From positions 1 through 21,432 of IMG/VR virus record IMGVR_UViG_3300015192_000009: DNA of 21,432 bases; one strand, 5' to 3'. Under the pieces are notes generated by a model that had not been told where the DNA came from, did not search any database, and saw only the letters and a list, made by a program, of their open reading frames with translations. Origin of the DNA: a virus. The translations under genes and the position numbers were made by a program. Positions 10,028-18,561 of this stretch are shown piece by piece (positions within the stretch are counted from its first letter, which is position 1; each line of letters begins with the position of its first letter).

Positions 10028-12700
10028 ATGGCCGCCATCCAGGCGCTCGACGACGAGGAGGTCTATCTTGCTGCGTTGTTGGATGACCCGAGCGGCATCG
10101 ACCTCTCCGAGGCGTTCTTCACCGACGACACCCCGGGGCGCTCGCACCGGCGCTGGCGAGTGTGGGACTTCCAGTGGGAGCTCTACCGCAAGGAGGACAC
10201 CTACCAGGCGGACCTGTGCGCGCGCTCCGTGGGTAAGACCACCGGGATCATCATGCGGGCCTGCGCGTTCCCGCTGAACTTCCCCGGCCAGGAGATGCTC
10301 ATCACCGCTCCTGAGCTCAACCACCTCGGCCCGATCGTGGACAAGATCGAGGAGAAGTTCAAGCAGGTCCGGCTGCTGCGGGAGATGCTGCCCAACGTCA
10401 AGGGTGGCGGGATCAAGCACCAGCCGCAGTTCCAGGCCACCTTCGTCAACGGGGCCCGGATCATGGGCCGGCTCCCCCAGCGAACGGGCGTCGGCGTCAA
10501 AGGATCAATAGGTGCTGGAGCTCTCATAACTACCCGCCGCGGTCAGGTCCCGGTCGAGGATGTTGTGGTCGGTGATGAGGTATTCACCCATGAGGGCCGC
10601 TGGCAGCCGGTCGAGCACATCGTCGCCTACTTCAACCCCGACGTGGTCACGGTTAATGGTGGCGGCCACAAGGGTCTGGTGATGAGCCGGAACCACCGGA
10701 TGTTGGCTCGCAGGAACACGGCCGGGCCTAAGGCGAAGCGTGCGCTGGCGCAGCCGCAGTTCCTCATCCCCGGCGAGGAGTCGGGGACTGACTTCTACTT
10801 CGGTTCCCCCATGCGCTTTGAGCCTGAGGTTCCCGCCGACTGGGCCGTCAATGAACTGGGTGGACTGAGCGGTGAGATCCTGTGGCTCGCGGGCAGGTAT
10901 GTCGCTGACGGCTACCTGTCATTCCAGCAGAAGCACGCTGAGACCAGCGGCCGTGTGCTCATCATCGCGGAGCCGCACGAGGTGGTCGACCTGCAAGCTC
11001 GCATCGCCGCGGCGGGTTTGACGCCGTCAGCGGTCGTCACGCGGCCCAATGGCACTATCCAGATCGGGTTCTGTAACACGGCTCTCGCGCGGGTGTGGCG
11101 GGAGGAGTTCGGTGAGCACGCGGACGGTAAGCGGTTGCCGACGTGGCTGCTGGGCGCCACCATGGGGCAGCGGCGGGCGTTCCTGGATGGCTACCTCAGT
11201 GGTGATGGTTGCTGGGATGAGGGCCGGGCGCGGTGGACGTTCAGCAGCGCCTCGAAGGAGCTCGCCATCGGGCTTCGGCTGCTCGGTCAGTCACTGGGCT
11301 GGGCGGGGTCCTATAGCTGGGTGGACCCCAAGGTCACGGAGATCTGCGGACGGACGTTGAAGGCCAAGCCGAAGCGTGCCCACCGGGTCACCCTTGGCGG
11401 GTCGAAGACCCGCGCGGTCATAGAGCAGGGCCGCCAATGGCAGAAGGTCCGCTCGATTACCCCTGCCGAACCGCAGATGGTCTACGACCTGCACGTCAAG
11501 GACGACCACTCATACCTCGCTGATGGCATGTTCAGCCACAACCAGCACCCACTGGTCATCGAGCAGGACGAGGGCCAGGACTACCCAACCCGCGGGTGGA
11601 TGGAACTCATCGAGACCATGAAGACCGGCGTCCCAGGCGCCCAGTGGCGGGTCCACGGGGTGTCCAACGGTGTGCGGGACATGTACCACACGGTCACCAG
11701 CGGTGAGGGTGACATCCCGTTCTATGTGCACAAGTACCCGGCCATGTTCCGGCCCACCTGGTCAGACGAGGAACGCAAAGCCAAGATCAGCATCTACGGC
11801 GGCTCCCGGGACAACCCGGACTACAAGCGCAACATCTACGGCGAGCCCGGCGACGTGTCCAACAAGGTCTTCGTGCTGGCCCGCCTGATGGCGTGCGTGC
11901 GGATCAACGAGTCCTCCTGGGCCACGGACTACAACGAGTCCATCTACTGCCAGATCAAGATCGAGGGCGAGTCCCTCGAGCGGCGCCCCATCGAGTCCTT
12001 CATCCACCTGCCGGCCAGCCACCTCCACAAGAGCTACACGTCCTACTGGGCGGGCATGGACCTCGGCTTCACCAACGACCCCTCCGAGTTGCTGATCTAC
12101 GGGGTGATCCGGCAGAAGCGCAACGACCAGGAAGTCGACGTGCTGCGCCTCCTGACCCGCATCCACCTGATGAGGATCAGCGCCGTGGATCAGGAGCAGG
12201 TCATCGAGGAGGTCTTCAAGTTCTACGGGCCCCGCCTGCGGGCCCTGAGCTTGGACAAGACCGGCGTGGGTCTGCCCATCTGGCAGCACATGGACAACAA
12301 CCGGGAGCTCCGGGATCGGGTCAAGGGGTATGGCTTCTCCGAGAAGAAGGCCGTGGAGTTCGATGACCGGCCACTGGTGGGCCGGGAGACCCAAGCTGAC
12401 GCGGTGATCGAGAAGAACGTCATCGAGTACGCCACCGACAAGCTGAGGGAGATCGTGGACGCCGGCATGATGGAGCTGCCGTACGACAAGGAGCTGCTGA
12501 CCGAGTTCCAGGGGCAGGTGGTGGTCTACTCCCGGGAGTCTGACGGCGCCGGTAAGCGCCGCACCCGGTACGGCGGCGGGTCGTTCCACACGTTGGACGC
12601 CGCGAAGCTGATGATCCTGGGCAAGGAGCTGGAGGCCATCGAGCTGGCGCTGGCTCCTCGGCGCCGTCGCGGCCCGGTCCTCGACGGGTTCTTGTACTAG
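10028..12700 (+). CDS. terL: Terminase large subunit, interrupted by an intein
   Basis: 890 residues in the precursor and 544 after removal of the intein, within the usual 450-600 range. The ATG at 10028 is preferred over the in-frame TTG at 9998. The N-terminal ATPase domain has the Walker A CARSVGKT (residues 64-71) and ITAPELNH. After the intein (residues 160-505), Walker B and the catalytic acid appear as LVIEQDEGQ (D514, E515). The RNase H-like nuclease follows, with Asp678 (AGMDLGFTN), Asp743 (LDKTGVG) and Asp857 (HTLDAAK). TerL drives ATP-dependent DNA translocation into the prohead through the portal and cuts concatemers. Because the intein separates Walker A from Walker B, the precursor should be inactive until spliced. 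The portal follows one gene downstream. Confidence 0.95.
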   Translation: MAAIQALDDEEVYLAALLDDPSGIDLSEAFFTDDTPGRSHRRWRVWDFQWELYRKEDTYQADLCARSVGKTTGIIMRACAFPLNFPGQEMLITAPELNHLGPIVDKIEEKFKQVRLLREMLPNVKGGGIKHQPQFQATFVNGARIMGRLPQRTGVGVKGSIGAGALITTRRGQVPVEDVVVGDEVFTHEGRWQPVEHIVAYFNPDVVTVNGGGHKGLVMSRNHRMLARRNTAGPKAKRALAQPQFLIPGEESGTDFYFGSPMRFEPEVPADWAVNELGGLSGEILWLAGRYVADGYLSFQQKHAETSGRVLIIAEPHEVVDLQARIAAAGLTPSAVVTRPNGTIQIGFCNTALARVWREEFGEHADGKRLPTWLLGATMGQRRAFLDGYLSGDGCWDEGRARWTFSSASKELAIGLRLLGQSLGWAGSYSWVDPKVTEICGRTLKAKPKRAHRVTLGGSKTRAVIEQGRQWQKVRSITPAEPQMVYDLHVKDDHSYLADGMFSHNQHPLVIEQDEGQDYPTRGWMELIETMKTGVPGAQWRVHGVSNGVRDMYHTVTSGEGDIPFYVHKYPAMFRPTWSDEERKAKISIYGGSRDNPDYKRNIYGEPGDVSNKVFVLARLMACVRINESSWATDYNESIYCQIKIEGESLERRPIESFIHLPASHLHKSYTSYWAGMDLGFTNDPSELLIYGVIRQKRNDQEVDVLRLLTRIHLMRISAVDQEQVIEEVFKFYGPRLRALSLDKTGVGLPIWQHMDNNRELRDRVKGYGFSEKKAVEFDDRPLVGRETQADAVIEKNVIEYATDKLREIVDAGMMELPYDKELLTEFQGQVVVYSRESDGAGKRRTRYGGGSFHTLDAAKLMILGKELEAIELALAPRRRRGPVLDGFLY
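10505..11542 (+). mobile_element. Intein with LAGLIDADG homing endonuclease inside terL
   Basis: 346 residues (160-505 of the precursor), starting SIGAGALITTRRG (block A, Ser1). Block B is VMSRNHRML with the His at 223. The two DOD motifs are LAGRYVADG (287-295) and FLDGYLSGDG (385-394), with catalytic acids D294 and D393 present. Block F is VYDLHVKDDHSYLADG and block G ends GMFSHN. The insertion lies between GVGVKG and QHPLVIEQDEGQ, a conserved TerL segment just before Walker B. All splicing blocks are present except a nucleophile at +1: the first C-extein residue is Gln, not Cys, Ser or Thr. It lacks the Trp/Cys/Thr signature of class 3 inteins. The endonuclease looks intact, so it should still be mobile. 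Confidence 0.9.
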
Positions 12701-12750
12701 GCGGATAACTCGGGATTCCGTACGAAAACACCGGATATGAGGACTCCCGC

Positions 12751-13203
12751 ATGAAAGCCACCCTTACCGGCAACGACGAGGTCGGGTACCTGCCGGCTCG
12801 CGCTCCGGACCCTGCGCTCCTCGCCGCGCTCGCCCACTCCATGGCTCCGCTGCGGCCCAGCCGGCCCGAAGCTTTCGGAACTGGAGAGTTGCGCCCCATG
12901 CCAACGTCCGTTGGCAGCCACGCTGAACTTTTGCTCGAGCTGGCCGGGATCAAGGCCGCGATCAGGACGTGGCACGACAAGCAGCCCGACGAGGTGATCC
13001 GGGAAGCCTCCGCGTACTCCGCCCGGCTCACGGAGGTCTGGACTGAGTTGCGCATCCTCGAGAGCTATGACCGTCAGTACACGCAGCTTCGCACCATGCA
13101 AGTCACCCCGGTCCTCGACGAGATCGACCGGCAGTACAAGTTCGCCCAGTCCCGGATCGCGATGTCGCGCCAGGACCTTGATCTGAACAGGACAGGCGCA
13201 TGA
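12751..13203 (+). CDS. Helical protein between TerL and portal
   Basis: 150 residues, with GAGGA about 8 nt before the ATG. The first 55 residues are Pro/Ala-rich and look flexible. From about 56 it is almost wholly helical: HAELLLELAGIKAAIRTWHD, EVIREASAYSARLTEVWTEL, RILESYDRQYTQLRTMQ and VLDEIDRQYKFAQSRIAMSR. This is a likely coiled-coil bundle. Its stop overlaps the portal start as ATGA, so its dose is tied to portal synthesis. Small helical proteins at this place are sometimes packaging adaptors or portal-assembly factors, but no family is recognised here. There is no zinc site and no signal. Confidence 0.6.
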   Translation: MKATLTGNDEVGYLPARAPDPALLAALAHSMAPLRPSRPEAFGTGELRPMPTSVGSHAELLLELAGIKAAIRTWHDKQPDEVIREASAYSARLTEVWTELRILESYDRQYTQLRTMQVTPVLDEIDRQYKFAQSRIAMSRQDLDLNRTGA

Positions 13204-14918
13204 GCGAGACCATCATCGAGCGTGAGCTCGGCAGCGAACGTGAGGTCGGCACCCCCGGCGAGCGGCTCACCGAGCAGGTGAACGTGATCTACGGCAACGG
13301 CACCGGCGGGGTCGCTGGCCTGGACAAGGGCATGAGGCAGATGGCCTACCAGCTCCAGTCCTGGGTCAATAACATGCGGGCGGTCACCGGGCAGGCTTCC
13401 CTGTTCGACCGGGGCAAGTACGTGTCCAACGACAACGTCTTCACCCAGATGCTCACCGCCCGGGCCGCGGTCAAGGACGACGACATTTGCTCGGCGGTCG
13501 CCGAGCTCACTGAGGGCATGGCCTTCAGCGGGGTGAAGTGGGAGTCCTCCGACTGGGACACCACCGACCTGTTCAACCAGATGGCCGCCGAGCAGGACCT
13601 GGACAGCCTCGTGCGCAAGATCTGGCGTGAGGAGTTCACCTACTCCCAGGCCGTGTGTGCGTTCTGGTGGGATATGGGCGAGTTCACCGTGCGCGGCTCC
13701 ACCGACGCTGGCAACAAGAAGAAGCGCAAGGTGAAGGTCTGGTATCCCCGCGCGATCACCATGCTCGACCCGGTCAAGGTGGTCCCGGTGGGGCTGCTCG
13801 CCTTCGGCCAGGAGCGTCTCGCCTGGAAGGCCACCCGCCAGGAGTCCATCGCCTACAACGCGATCGTCACCGGCGACCTGCAGGACGAGCTCATGGAGCG
13901 CTTCTACACGGGGCAGTACATCCCCCGTGACGGCGATGAGATGCAGGAGCTGACCTCGTTGCAGATCGACGTGTCCCAGCTCCTCCTGCTAGATGACCGC
14001 TACGTGGCCCGGCACACGACGACCAAGCCGGACTACGAGCGCTTCCCTGACGTGCGGCTGCGGTCGGTGTTCCGCCTCCTGGACCTCAAGCAGCAGCTCA
14101 TGGAGTCCGACCGGGTGAGCCTGATCGGTGCAGCCAACTACATCCTGCTGGTCAAGAAGGGCGACAAGGACGACCCGGCGTACCCCGAGGAGATCGCGAA
14201 CCTCAAGGAGCACTACCAGACGCTGGCGAAGCTCCCGGTGATCTTCTCCGACCATCGCCTCAACATCGAGATCATCTCCCCCAAGACGGACTTCACCTTG
14301 AAGGCTGACCGCTACGACGTGCTCGACAACAGGATCGCCGCGCGACTGCTGAACACGCTGAACTCGGCCGGGTCCAGCGCAGGCCAGCGCAGCGACAACA
14401 CGCTGACGATGAGCCGGCCGGTCGCCCGGTCCATGGAGGGCCACCGTCACCAGATCCGCCGGTTCCTCGAGCGGCAGATCGCCAAGGCCGTGGTGGAGCA
14501 CCCCAAGAACGCGGGCGTCTTCACTGAGGGCGCCCCGTCCATGGCGTACACCCCACCGAACATCCAGCTCGATGAGGACAACGGCGTTGCCCAGGTGCTC
14601 ATGCAGGCCCGGACCACCGGTGACTTGTCCCGTGAGTCGTTCCTGGACTACTTCGGCTTCGACCAGGAGGTCGAGGCGATGCGGGTGAAGCTGGAGTCCG
14701 ACAAGTACGACGACATCTTCCAGACCCGGGTGCCGTTCGACTCCCCGAGCAACAACGACGCCCGCAGTGGCAGTGCGGGCGCCAAGCAGCCCGGCACTGG
14801 CACCGGCACCTCACCGGCCGCCCGGGCCGGCAGCGGCGCCAGTGGTGGTCGGCCAGTAGGTGGCGGCAAGCCCAAGCAGAGCCCCAGTGGTGCAACCAAG
14901 ACAGGAAGTGCGAAGTGA
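13200..14918 (+). CDS. Portal protein
   Basis: 572 residues, starting in an ATGA overlap with the previous gene. The position between TerL and the protease, the length, and the alpha/beta pattern with a long helical middle fit the dodecameric portal ring through which DNA enters the head. Segments supporting this are DDDICSAVAELTEGMAFSGV, WYPRAITMLDPVKVVPVGLL, HTTTKPDYERFPDVRLRSVF (crown side) and ESDRVSLIGAANYILLVKKG. Near the end, LLNTLNSAGSSAGQRSDNT and RSMEGHRHQIRRFLERQIAK resemble the stem and clip region. The last 60 residues are Gly/Ser/Ala/Thr-rich and probably disordered. Its stop overlaps the protease start. Confidence 0.85.
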   Translation: MSETIIERELGSEREVGTPGERLTEQVNVIYGNGTGGVAGLDKGMRQMAYQLQSWVNNMRAVTGQASLFDRGKYVSNDNVFTQMLTARAAVKDDDICSAVAELTEGMAFSGVKWESSDWDTTDLFNQMAAEQDLDSLVRKIWREEFTYSQAVCAFWWDMGEFTVRGSTDAGNKKKRKVKVWYPRAITMLDPVKVVPVGLLAFGQERLAWKATRQESIAYNAIVTGDLQDELMERFYTGQYIPRDGDEMQELTSLQIDVSQLLLLDDRYVARHTTTKPDYERFPDVRLRSVFRLLDLKQQLMESDRVSLIGAANYILLVKKGDKDDPAYPEEIANLKEHYQTLAKLPVIFSDHRLNIEIISPKTDFTLKADRYDVLDNRIAARLLNTLNSAGSSAGQRSDNTLTMSRPVARSMEGHRHQIRRFLERQIAKAVVEHPKNAGVFTEGAPSMAYTPPNIQLDEDNGVAQVLMQARTTGDLSRESFLDYFGFDQEVEAMRVKLESDKYDDIFQTRVPFDSPSNNDARSGSAGAKQPGTGTGTSPAARAGSGASGGRPVGGGKPKQSPSGATKTGSAK

Positions 14919-16165
14919 GCAATCCCCGCGATGGCGGTCGCGCCCACGGCTTTGTGTGGCCCAAGGGGTTGCCGCCTTGCGCCATGTGCGGGCGCGACGC
15001 CAACGACAACATCCATGTCACCCCCCACAAGGGCGGCCTCATGGGCAGCTCCATGATGCCGATCCTGTCGGCGGACACGGCCCACAAGAACCACCCGACC
15101 CGCGCGCACGGCTTCATGCTGTCCTCGCCGTCGCTGACCGCGGGCATCACCTGCCAGACGTGTGGGGAGACCATCAACAGCGGCATTCACACCATCGGGC
15201 TGCCGTCGGGCATGGTCCCGCTCAGCTCGAACTCCGGGCTGTACGGTTCGGGGCTGGCGGCCACGCTGAGCAGCGTGGACGGCAACGCCCACAAGACCAC
15301 GAACCACCCGTTCGTCCCGAAGGATCAGGGCGCGCTGGCCGTGGACGAGTGCGCCGAGTGCGGCCTGCCCAGGGACGCCAAGGTGCATATCGCCAAGGCG
15401 CCACTGAGCAAGCAGACCGCGTTCGTCGCTGAGATTGGCCACCGGTTGGTCTTCGCCGCACCGGTGACCACGGAGTTCGACAACAGCCAGCTACCCCGTG
15501 AGGTCGCCTCTGCGTGGGAGAAGGCCAAGCAGGACAACCCGTACTTCATGTGGATCGCGGGCCGCTACGTGGAGGCCGACCGGCCGAACCGCAACTCCGC
15601 GTACTGGTCCACCGCTGACCTCGAGCTGGGTCAGCCCACCGTCACCCACGGGCCGATCAACTGGCTCCATGAGGAGCGGCACATCGTGGGCGCCATCGCG
15701 GGCTCCGAGATGGTCCACGTCGACAAGGAGACCGCCTCGGCGTCGGGGGTGGGCAACCACATCGTCATGCTCGGCGCGATCTGGTCCCACATCTACCCCC
15801 AGGAAGCCAACGTCATCCAGCGGGCCAGCGAGAACGGCAAGCTGTGGGCGTCGATGGAGTGCGTCTCCCAGGAGGTCGCGTGCCTGGCCTGCAACAAGAC
15901 CATGGGGTACGCGGACTACATGAAGCAGGAGGCCCGCTGCGATCACATGAGGCAGGGGATGCCGCGTCGGTTCAAGGACCCCACGTTCGGCGGGGTCGGC
16001 ATCATCGTGCCCCCGGTGCGCCCAGGTTGGGCCAACGCTGACGTGCGGGTGCTGATGCCGCAGGCCGCGAAGCTGGCCGAGAGTCAGGCCGCGAGCTTTG
16101 GGGGGATGAGCACGCTGGAAGCTGAGGAGATCGTCGCCCAGATTCTGGGATCTGTCGCCGAGTAG
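14915..16165 (+). CDS. Capsid maturation protease with three N-terminal zinc-knuckle repeats
   Basis: 416 residues, starting in a 4-nt overlap with the portal. Residues 10-160 contain three diverged copies of H-x-F-x(8-13)-C-x2-C-G-x(6-7)-(I/V)-H. In order they are CAMCG (22-26, His34), CQTCG (80-84, His92) and CAECG (146-150, His158). Each is preceded by an (A/N)H(G/P)F. From about 183 the protein looks like an actinophage prohead protease. It has WIAGRYVEADRPNRN, then HGPINWLHEERHIVGAI with His252 or His256 as the candidate catalytic His. KLWASMECVSQEV gives Ser313 as the candidate nucleophile, followed by CLAC, CDHM and GGVGIIVPPVRPGW. It should cleave scaffold and capsid proteins during head maturation. 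The repeats are a large extra domain compared with the usual length of about 250. Confidence 0.75.
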   Translation: MSNPRDGGRAHGFVWPKGLPPCAMCGRDANDNIHVTPHKGGLMGSSMMPILSADTAHKNHPTRAHGFMLSSPSLTAGITCQTCGETINSGIHTIGLPSGMVPLSSNSGLYGSGLAATLSSVDGNAHKTTNHPFVPKDQGALAVDECAECGLPRDAKVHIAKAPLSKQTAFVAEIGHRLVFAAPVTTEFDNSQLPREVASAWEKAKQDNPYFMWIAGRYVEADRPNRNSAYWSTADLELGQPTVTHGPINWLHEERHIVGAIAGSEMVHVDKETASASGVGNHIVMLGAIWSHIYPQEANVIQRASENGKLWASMECVSQEVACLACNKTMGYADYMKQEARCDHMRQGMPRRFKDPTFGGVGIIVPPVRPGWANADVRVLMPQAAKLAESQAASFGGMSTLEAEEIVAQILGSVAE

Positions 16166-16180
16166 GCGACAGATCCTTTC
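16148..16180 (+). terminator. Terminator overlapping the protease stop codon
   Basis: GGATCTGTCGCC, the loop GAGTA and GGCGACAGATCC form a perfect 12-bp stem followed by TTTC. The TAG stop (16163-16165) spans the loop and the first base of the right arm, so the last four codons of the gene are part of the hairpin. Confidence 0.8.
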
Positions 16181-16184
16181 GCGT

Positions 16185-16236
16185 AACGCCCGTTGCCATG
16201 CCCTACACCAAGGGCTTCGTAACGGGCGTTTTCTTG
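16185..16236 (+). terminator. Second terminator immediately after the first
   Basis: AACGCCCGTT (16185-16194) and AACGGGCGTT (16221-16230) pair, with an inner CCCT/AGGG stem and the T-run TTTTCTT. Two strong terminators in 90 nt should separate the packaging genes from the scaffold and capsid genes, which then need their own promoter. Confidence 0.75.
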
Positions 16237-16309
16237 GATTCGCTCCAGGTTTGCCGATGCCACTTCCAGAGCCGGTCATTCCCGTCCGGCATTTAGCTGA
16301 GGAGGGCAG

Positions 16310-16903
16310 ATGGCAGACCGTACCTTCACCGAGGGTGAGGCCTACGCACTGGTCGATGACGCCGTCAAGCGAGAGACCGCAGTCGCCACGGAGCGAACCT
16401 CTGTACTTGAGGGCGAGAACACTGCCCTCAAGAACGCCAACGACGTCCTCGCGACGGAGAAGGCCGCAGAGACGCAGCGTGCAGACCAGGCCGCGCAGGC
16501 ATTGATCGACTTCAAGGACGGCATCGAGCAGGAGACCGCGCGGGTGGCACTTCGCACCGAGCGGGTAGCGGCTGTGGCTGACGCCACGACCCTCCTGGAG
16601 ATGACGGACGAGCGGGCAGACCGCATCGTCGCGATGGACGAGGCAGCTTTCGCCTCCTACGTCAGCGACCTGCGCGAGATCGCTGCGAAGGCGCCGAAGG
16701 AAGACCCCAAGAACGACCCCGACGCGGCGGCTGACGCCAAGGGCGGGGACGACAAGGACGCGGACGACGTCAAGGCCAAGGAAAAGGCCAAGGGCAAGAT
16801 GCCGCGCGAGTCTGCCGCATTCGGCGGCACGGCTTCCACCGCCAAGCCCACAGGAACGGTTCTCGGCGTCGTTGGCGCCGGCCGTGCCCTGCGGGTCGGC
16901 TGA
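16310..16903 (+). CDS. Head scaffolding protein
   Basis: 197 residues; TGAGGAGGG lies 4 nt before the ATG. It has a short start, then a long coiled coil at about 20-85 with VKRETAVATERTSVLEGENT, LKNANDVLATEKAAETQRAD and QAAQALIDFKDGIEQETARV. A second helical region follows (about 88-125), then a Lys/Asp/Ala-rich disordered segment. The C-terminus is basic and Gly-rich, ending VGAGRALRVG. The coiled coil, the acidic middle and the basic tail are typical of phage scaffolds that nucleate capsid assembly and are removed by the protease. The position between protease and capsid genes supports this. Confidence 0.75.
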   Translation: MADRTFTEGEAYALVDDAVKRETAVATERTSVLEGENTALKNANDVLATEKAAETQRADQAAQALIDFKDGIEQETARVALRTERVAAVADATTLLEMTDERADRIVAMDEAAFASYVSDLREIAAKAPKEDPKNDPDAAADAKGGDDKDADDVKAKEKAKGKMPRESAAFGGTASTAKPTGTVLGVVGAGRALRVG

Positions 16904-16920
16904 GAAGGGAGGAAATACCA

Positions 16921-17454
16921 ATGGCATCTGACTACGGACTCAACTTTGGGTTCCGTCGCTCTGATGAGAGCACTCGGACTTCCGAGGGTCGTCTCAAGAC
17001 TCCGCTGGCTGGGACCTTCCGTCTCGGCTCGCTGGTGGCTTTCGACCCAGCAAGCCCCGGGTACCTCAAGGCGGCTATCGCCAACCAGGTCGGTGAAGGC
17101 GCGACCGTAGGGCTGCTTCTCCAGGAAGAGATCTGGAACCGCAGCATCTACGACACGAACCACCTCGACTCCTTCGGCCTGGGTGTGGCGTACAACAACC
17201 GCCCCTCGGTCATCACGTCCGGGTCCGGCACGAAGATCTGGCTGGCCAACACCGCCGGTCAGACTCGCGCCGACGGTCGCGTCATCGCGGCGGTGACCAT
17301 GGTCGACCTGACCACGGGCGCCCCCGCGGTCATGGACTACCTCGCCTGGAACGGCACCCAGTTCGTCAAGGGCACCGGAGTCGCCGACTCCATGCTTCGG
17401 ATCACCGCAATCGACGCGACCGCAGGCACCTGCGAAGCCGTCCTCACCCGCTGA
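16921..17454 (+). CDS. Capsid decoration-like protein
   Basis: 177 residues; GGGAGGAAA lies about 8 nt before the ATG. It starts MASDYGLNFGFRRSDESTRT, followed by a beta-rich region with GTFRLGSLVAFDPASPGYLK, VGEGATVGLLLQEEIW, WLANTAGQTRADGRVIAAV and LRITAIDATAGTCEAVLTR. The alternation of short strands and Gly turns and the place directly before the major capsid protein match head decoration proteins of siphophages, which trimerise on the capsid surface. One Cys, no membrane segment. It is separated from the capsid gene by about 15 nt containing a ribosome site, so the two are cotranscribed. Confidence 0.7.
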   Translation: MASDYGLNFGFRRSDESTRTSEGRLKTPLAGTFRLGSLVAFDPASPGYLKAAIANQVGEGATVGLLLQEEIWNRSIYDTNHLDSFGLGVAYNNRPSVITSGSGTKIWLANTAGQTRADGRVIAAVTMVDLTTGAPAVMDYLAWNGTQFVKGTGVADSMLRITAIDATAGTCEAVLTR

Positions 17455-17468
17455 AAGGAGTGACTGAC

Positions 17469-18443
17469 ATGAAGGACACAATCAAGACGCTGGCCCGCAC
17501 CCGTGCGGCAGTTGACCCATGGGGCCGCTCCCCTCAGCTCGCTGAGGAGTACCAGAAGGCCAAGGAAGAGCTCAACCTCGCCGCGCGCGAGCGTTGGGAC
17601 GACCCGACCTTCCACCGTCAGGTGGCGGCTGACCTGGAGTCGATCCTCGACTACCAGTTCACCTTCGAGAACCTCTTCTCGACGTACTTCAATGTGGAGA
17701 ACGTCGGCGAGTGGGACAAGGTCATCCTGCGCGAGCGTAGGGGCCTGAAGGTCTTCCAGAGCTCTCGTGGCGGCTACATCGAAGAGAGCCAGCTGCGCTC
17801 CGAAATGTGGGAGCTGCCTCGCGAGACGATGGGCTTCCACGTCTCCGAGCACATCGACAAGCTGCGGATGAACTTCGCCGAGACCATCGAGGACCTCGTG
17901 TCTCTCGGCGGCCAGCGCCTCGAGGCTGAGGTCAACCGGCGGATCTTCAACCTCCTGCAGTTCGCGGTGCCGAACACCAGCCCCTTCTACCAGAGCGTTG
18001 CCGGCATGGCCAAGACCGACTTGGACACCGCCATCCGCAACGTCCGGGACGCGATCAAGCCGAACGGGATGGGCCCCGTGCCCGTCACGATCATCGGCCG
18101 CGCGTCGATGGTCGACCAGATCAGCGACTTCAACCTTGGGTTCGACCCCGAGGCCACTGAGGAGATCCGGGCCAAGGGTCGCCTCGGTGTGTACCGTGGC
18201 GCGAACATCATCCAGGTGCTCAACTACACCGACGATGCAGGCAAGTCCTTCATCCCGGCCAACGAGCTCTGGGTCTTTGGCGGCACCGTGGGCAAGTTCG
18301 CCCTCTACGGCGGCCTCCAGGTCAAGTCCTGGGACGAGAACACCGTGGACTACCGGCACTACCGGGCCCGCAAGGACATCGGCGGTCTGGTGCATCACTC
18401 GGAGCAGGCTCGTCGGATCGTCGACTCGACGGTCACTGCCTGA
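17469..18443 (+). CDS. Major capsid protein (HK97 fold)
   Basis: 324 residues from the ATG at 17469, with AAAGGAG about 8 nt upstream; the GTG nine bases earlier lacks such spacing. It is of ordinary capsid length and lies just after a decoration gene and before a strong terminator. An N-terminal helical arm (KTLARTRAAVDPWGRSPQLA) precedes a core rich in the expected segments: LDYQFTFENLFSTYFNVENV, RSEMWELPRETMGFHVSEHI (spine helix region), RIFNLLQFAVPN, MGPVPVTIIGRASMVDQISD and RGANIIQVLNYTDDAGKSF. A V-D-x-R-H-Y-R-A-R-K-D-I-G-G-L-V-H strand lies near the end. It forms the shell after protease cleavage. Confidence 0.85.
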   Translation: MKDTIKTLARTRAAVDPWGRSPQLAEEYQKAKEELNLAARERWDDPTFHRQVAADLESILDYQFTFENLFSTYFNVENVGEWDKVILRERRGLKVFQSSRGGYIEESQLRSEMWELPRETMGFHVSEHIDKLRMNFAETIEDLVSLGGQRLEAEVNRRIFNLLQFAVPNTSPFYQSVAGMAKTDLDTAIRNVRDAIKPNGMGPVPVTIIGRASMVDQISDFNLGFDPEATEEIRAKGRLGVYRGANIIQVLNYTDDAGKSFIPANELWVFGGTVGKFALYGGLQVKSWDENTVDYRHYRARKDIGGLVHHSEQARRIVDSTVTA

Positions 18444-18465
18444 TCTGCACGTAGTATCAACGCGG

Positions 18466-18502
18466 AGCCCCCCACCGTCACCGCGGTGGGGGGCTTCGTT
18501 GT
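18466..18502 (+). terminator. Terminator after the major capsid gene
   Basis: AGCCCCCCACC (18466-18476) and GGTGGGGGGCT form an 11-bp GC-rich stem with a short loop, followed by TTCGTTGTTG. It starts 22 nt after the stop. Confidence 0.9.
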
Positions 18503-18561
18503 TGGTTCCCGGTGAGTGGGTGCCGAGGACCAGGTCACCTACTCGCCAAGGGAAGAAACCC

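Noticed and set aside
10505-11542. Class 3 intein
   Set aside because: No Trp next to block B and no Cys in block F; Ser1 and the block A spacing fit class 1 better.
11762-12589. 275-codon minus-strand frame
   Set aside because: It is antisense to the nuclease half of TerL, whose catalytic residues are clearly conserved in the plus frame.
15491-16927. 478-codon open frame on the minus strand
   Set aside because: It is antisense to the protease and scaffold genes, has a shadow-type composition (Arg, Gly, Val, Leu, His) and lacks a ribosome site; a GC-rich third position creates such frames.
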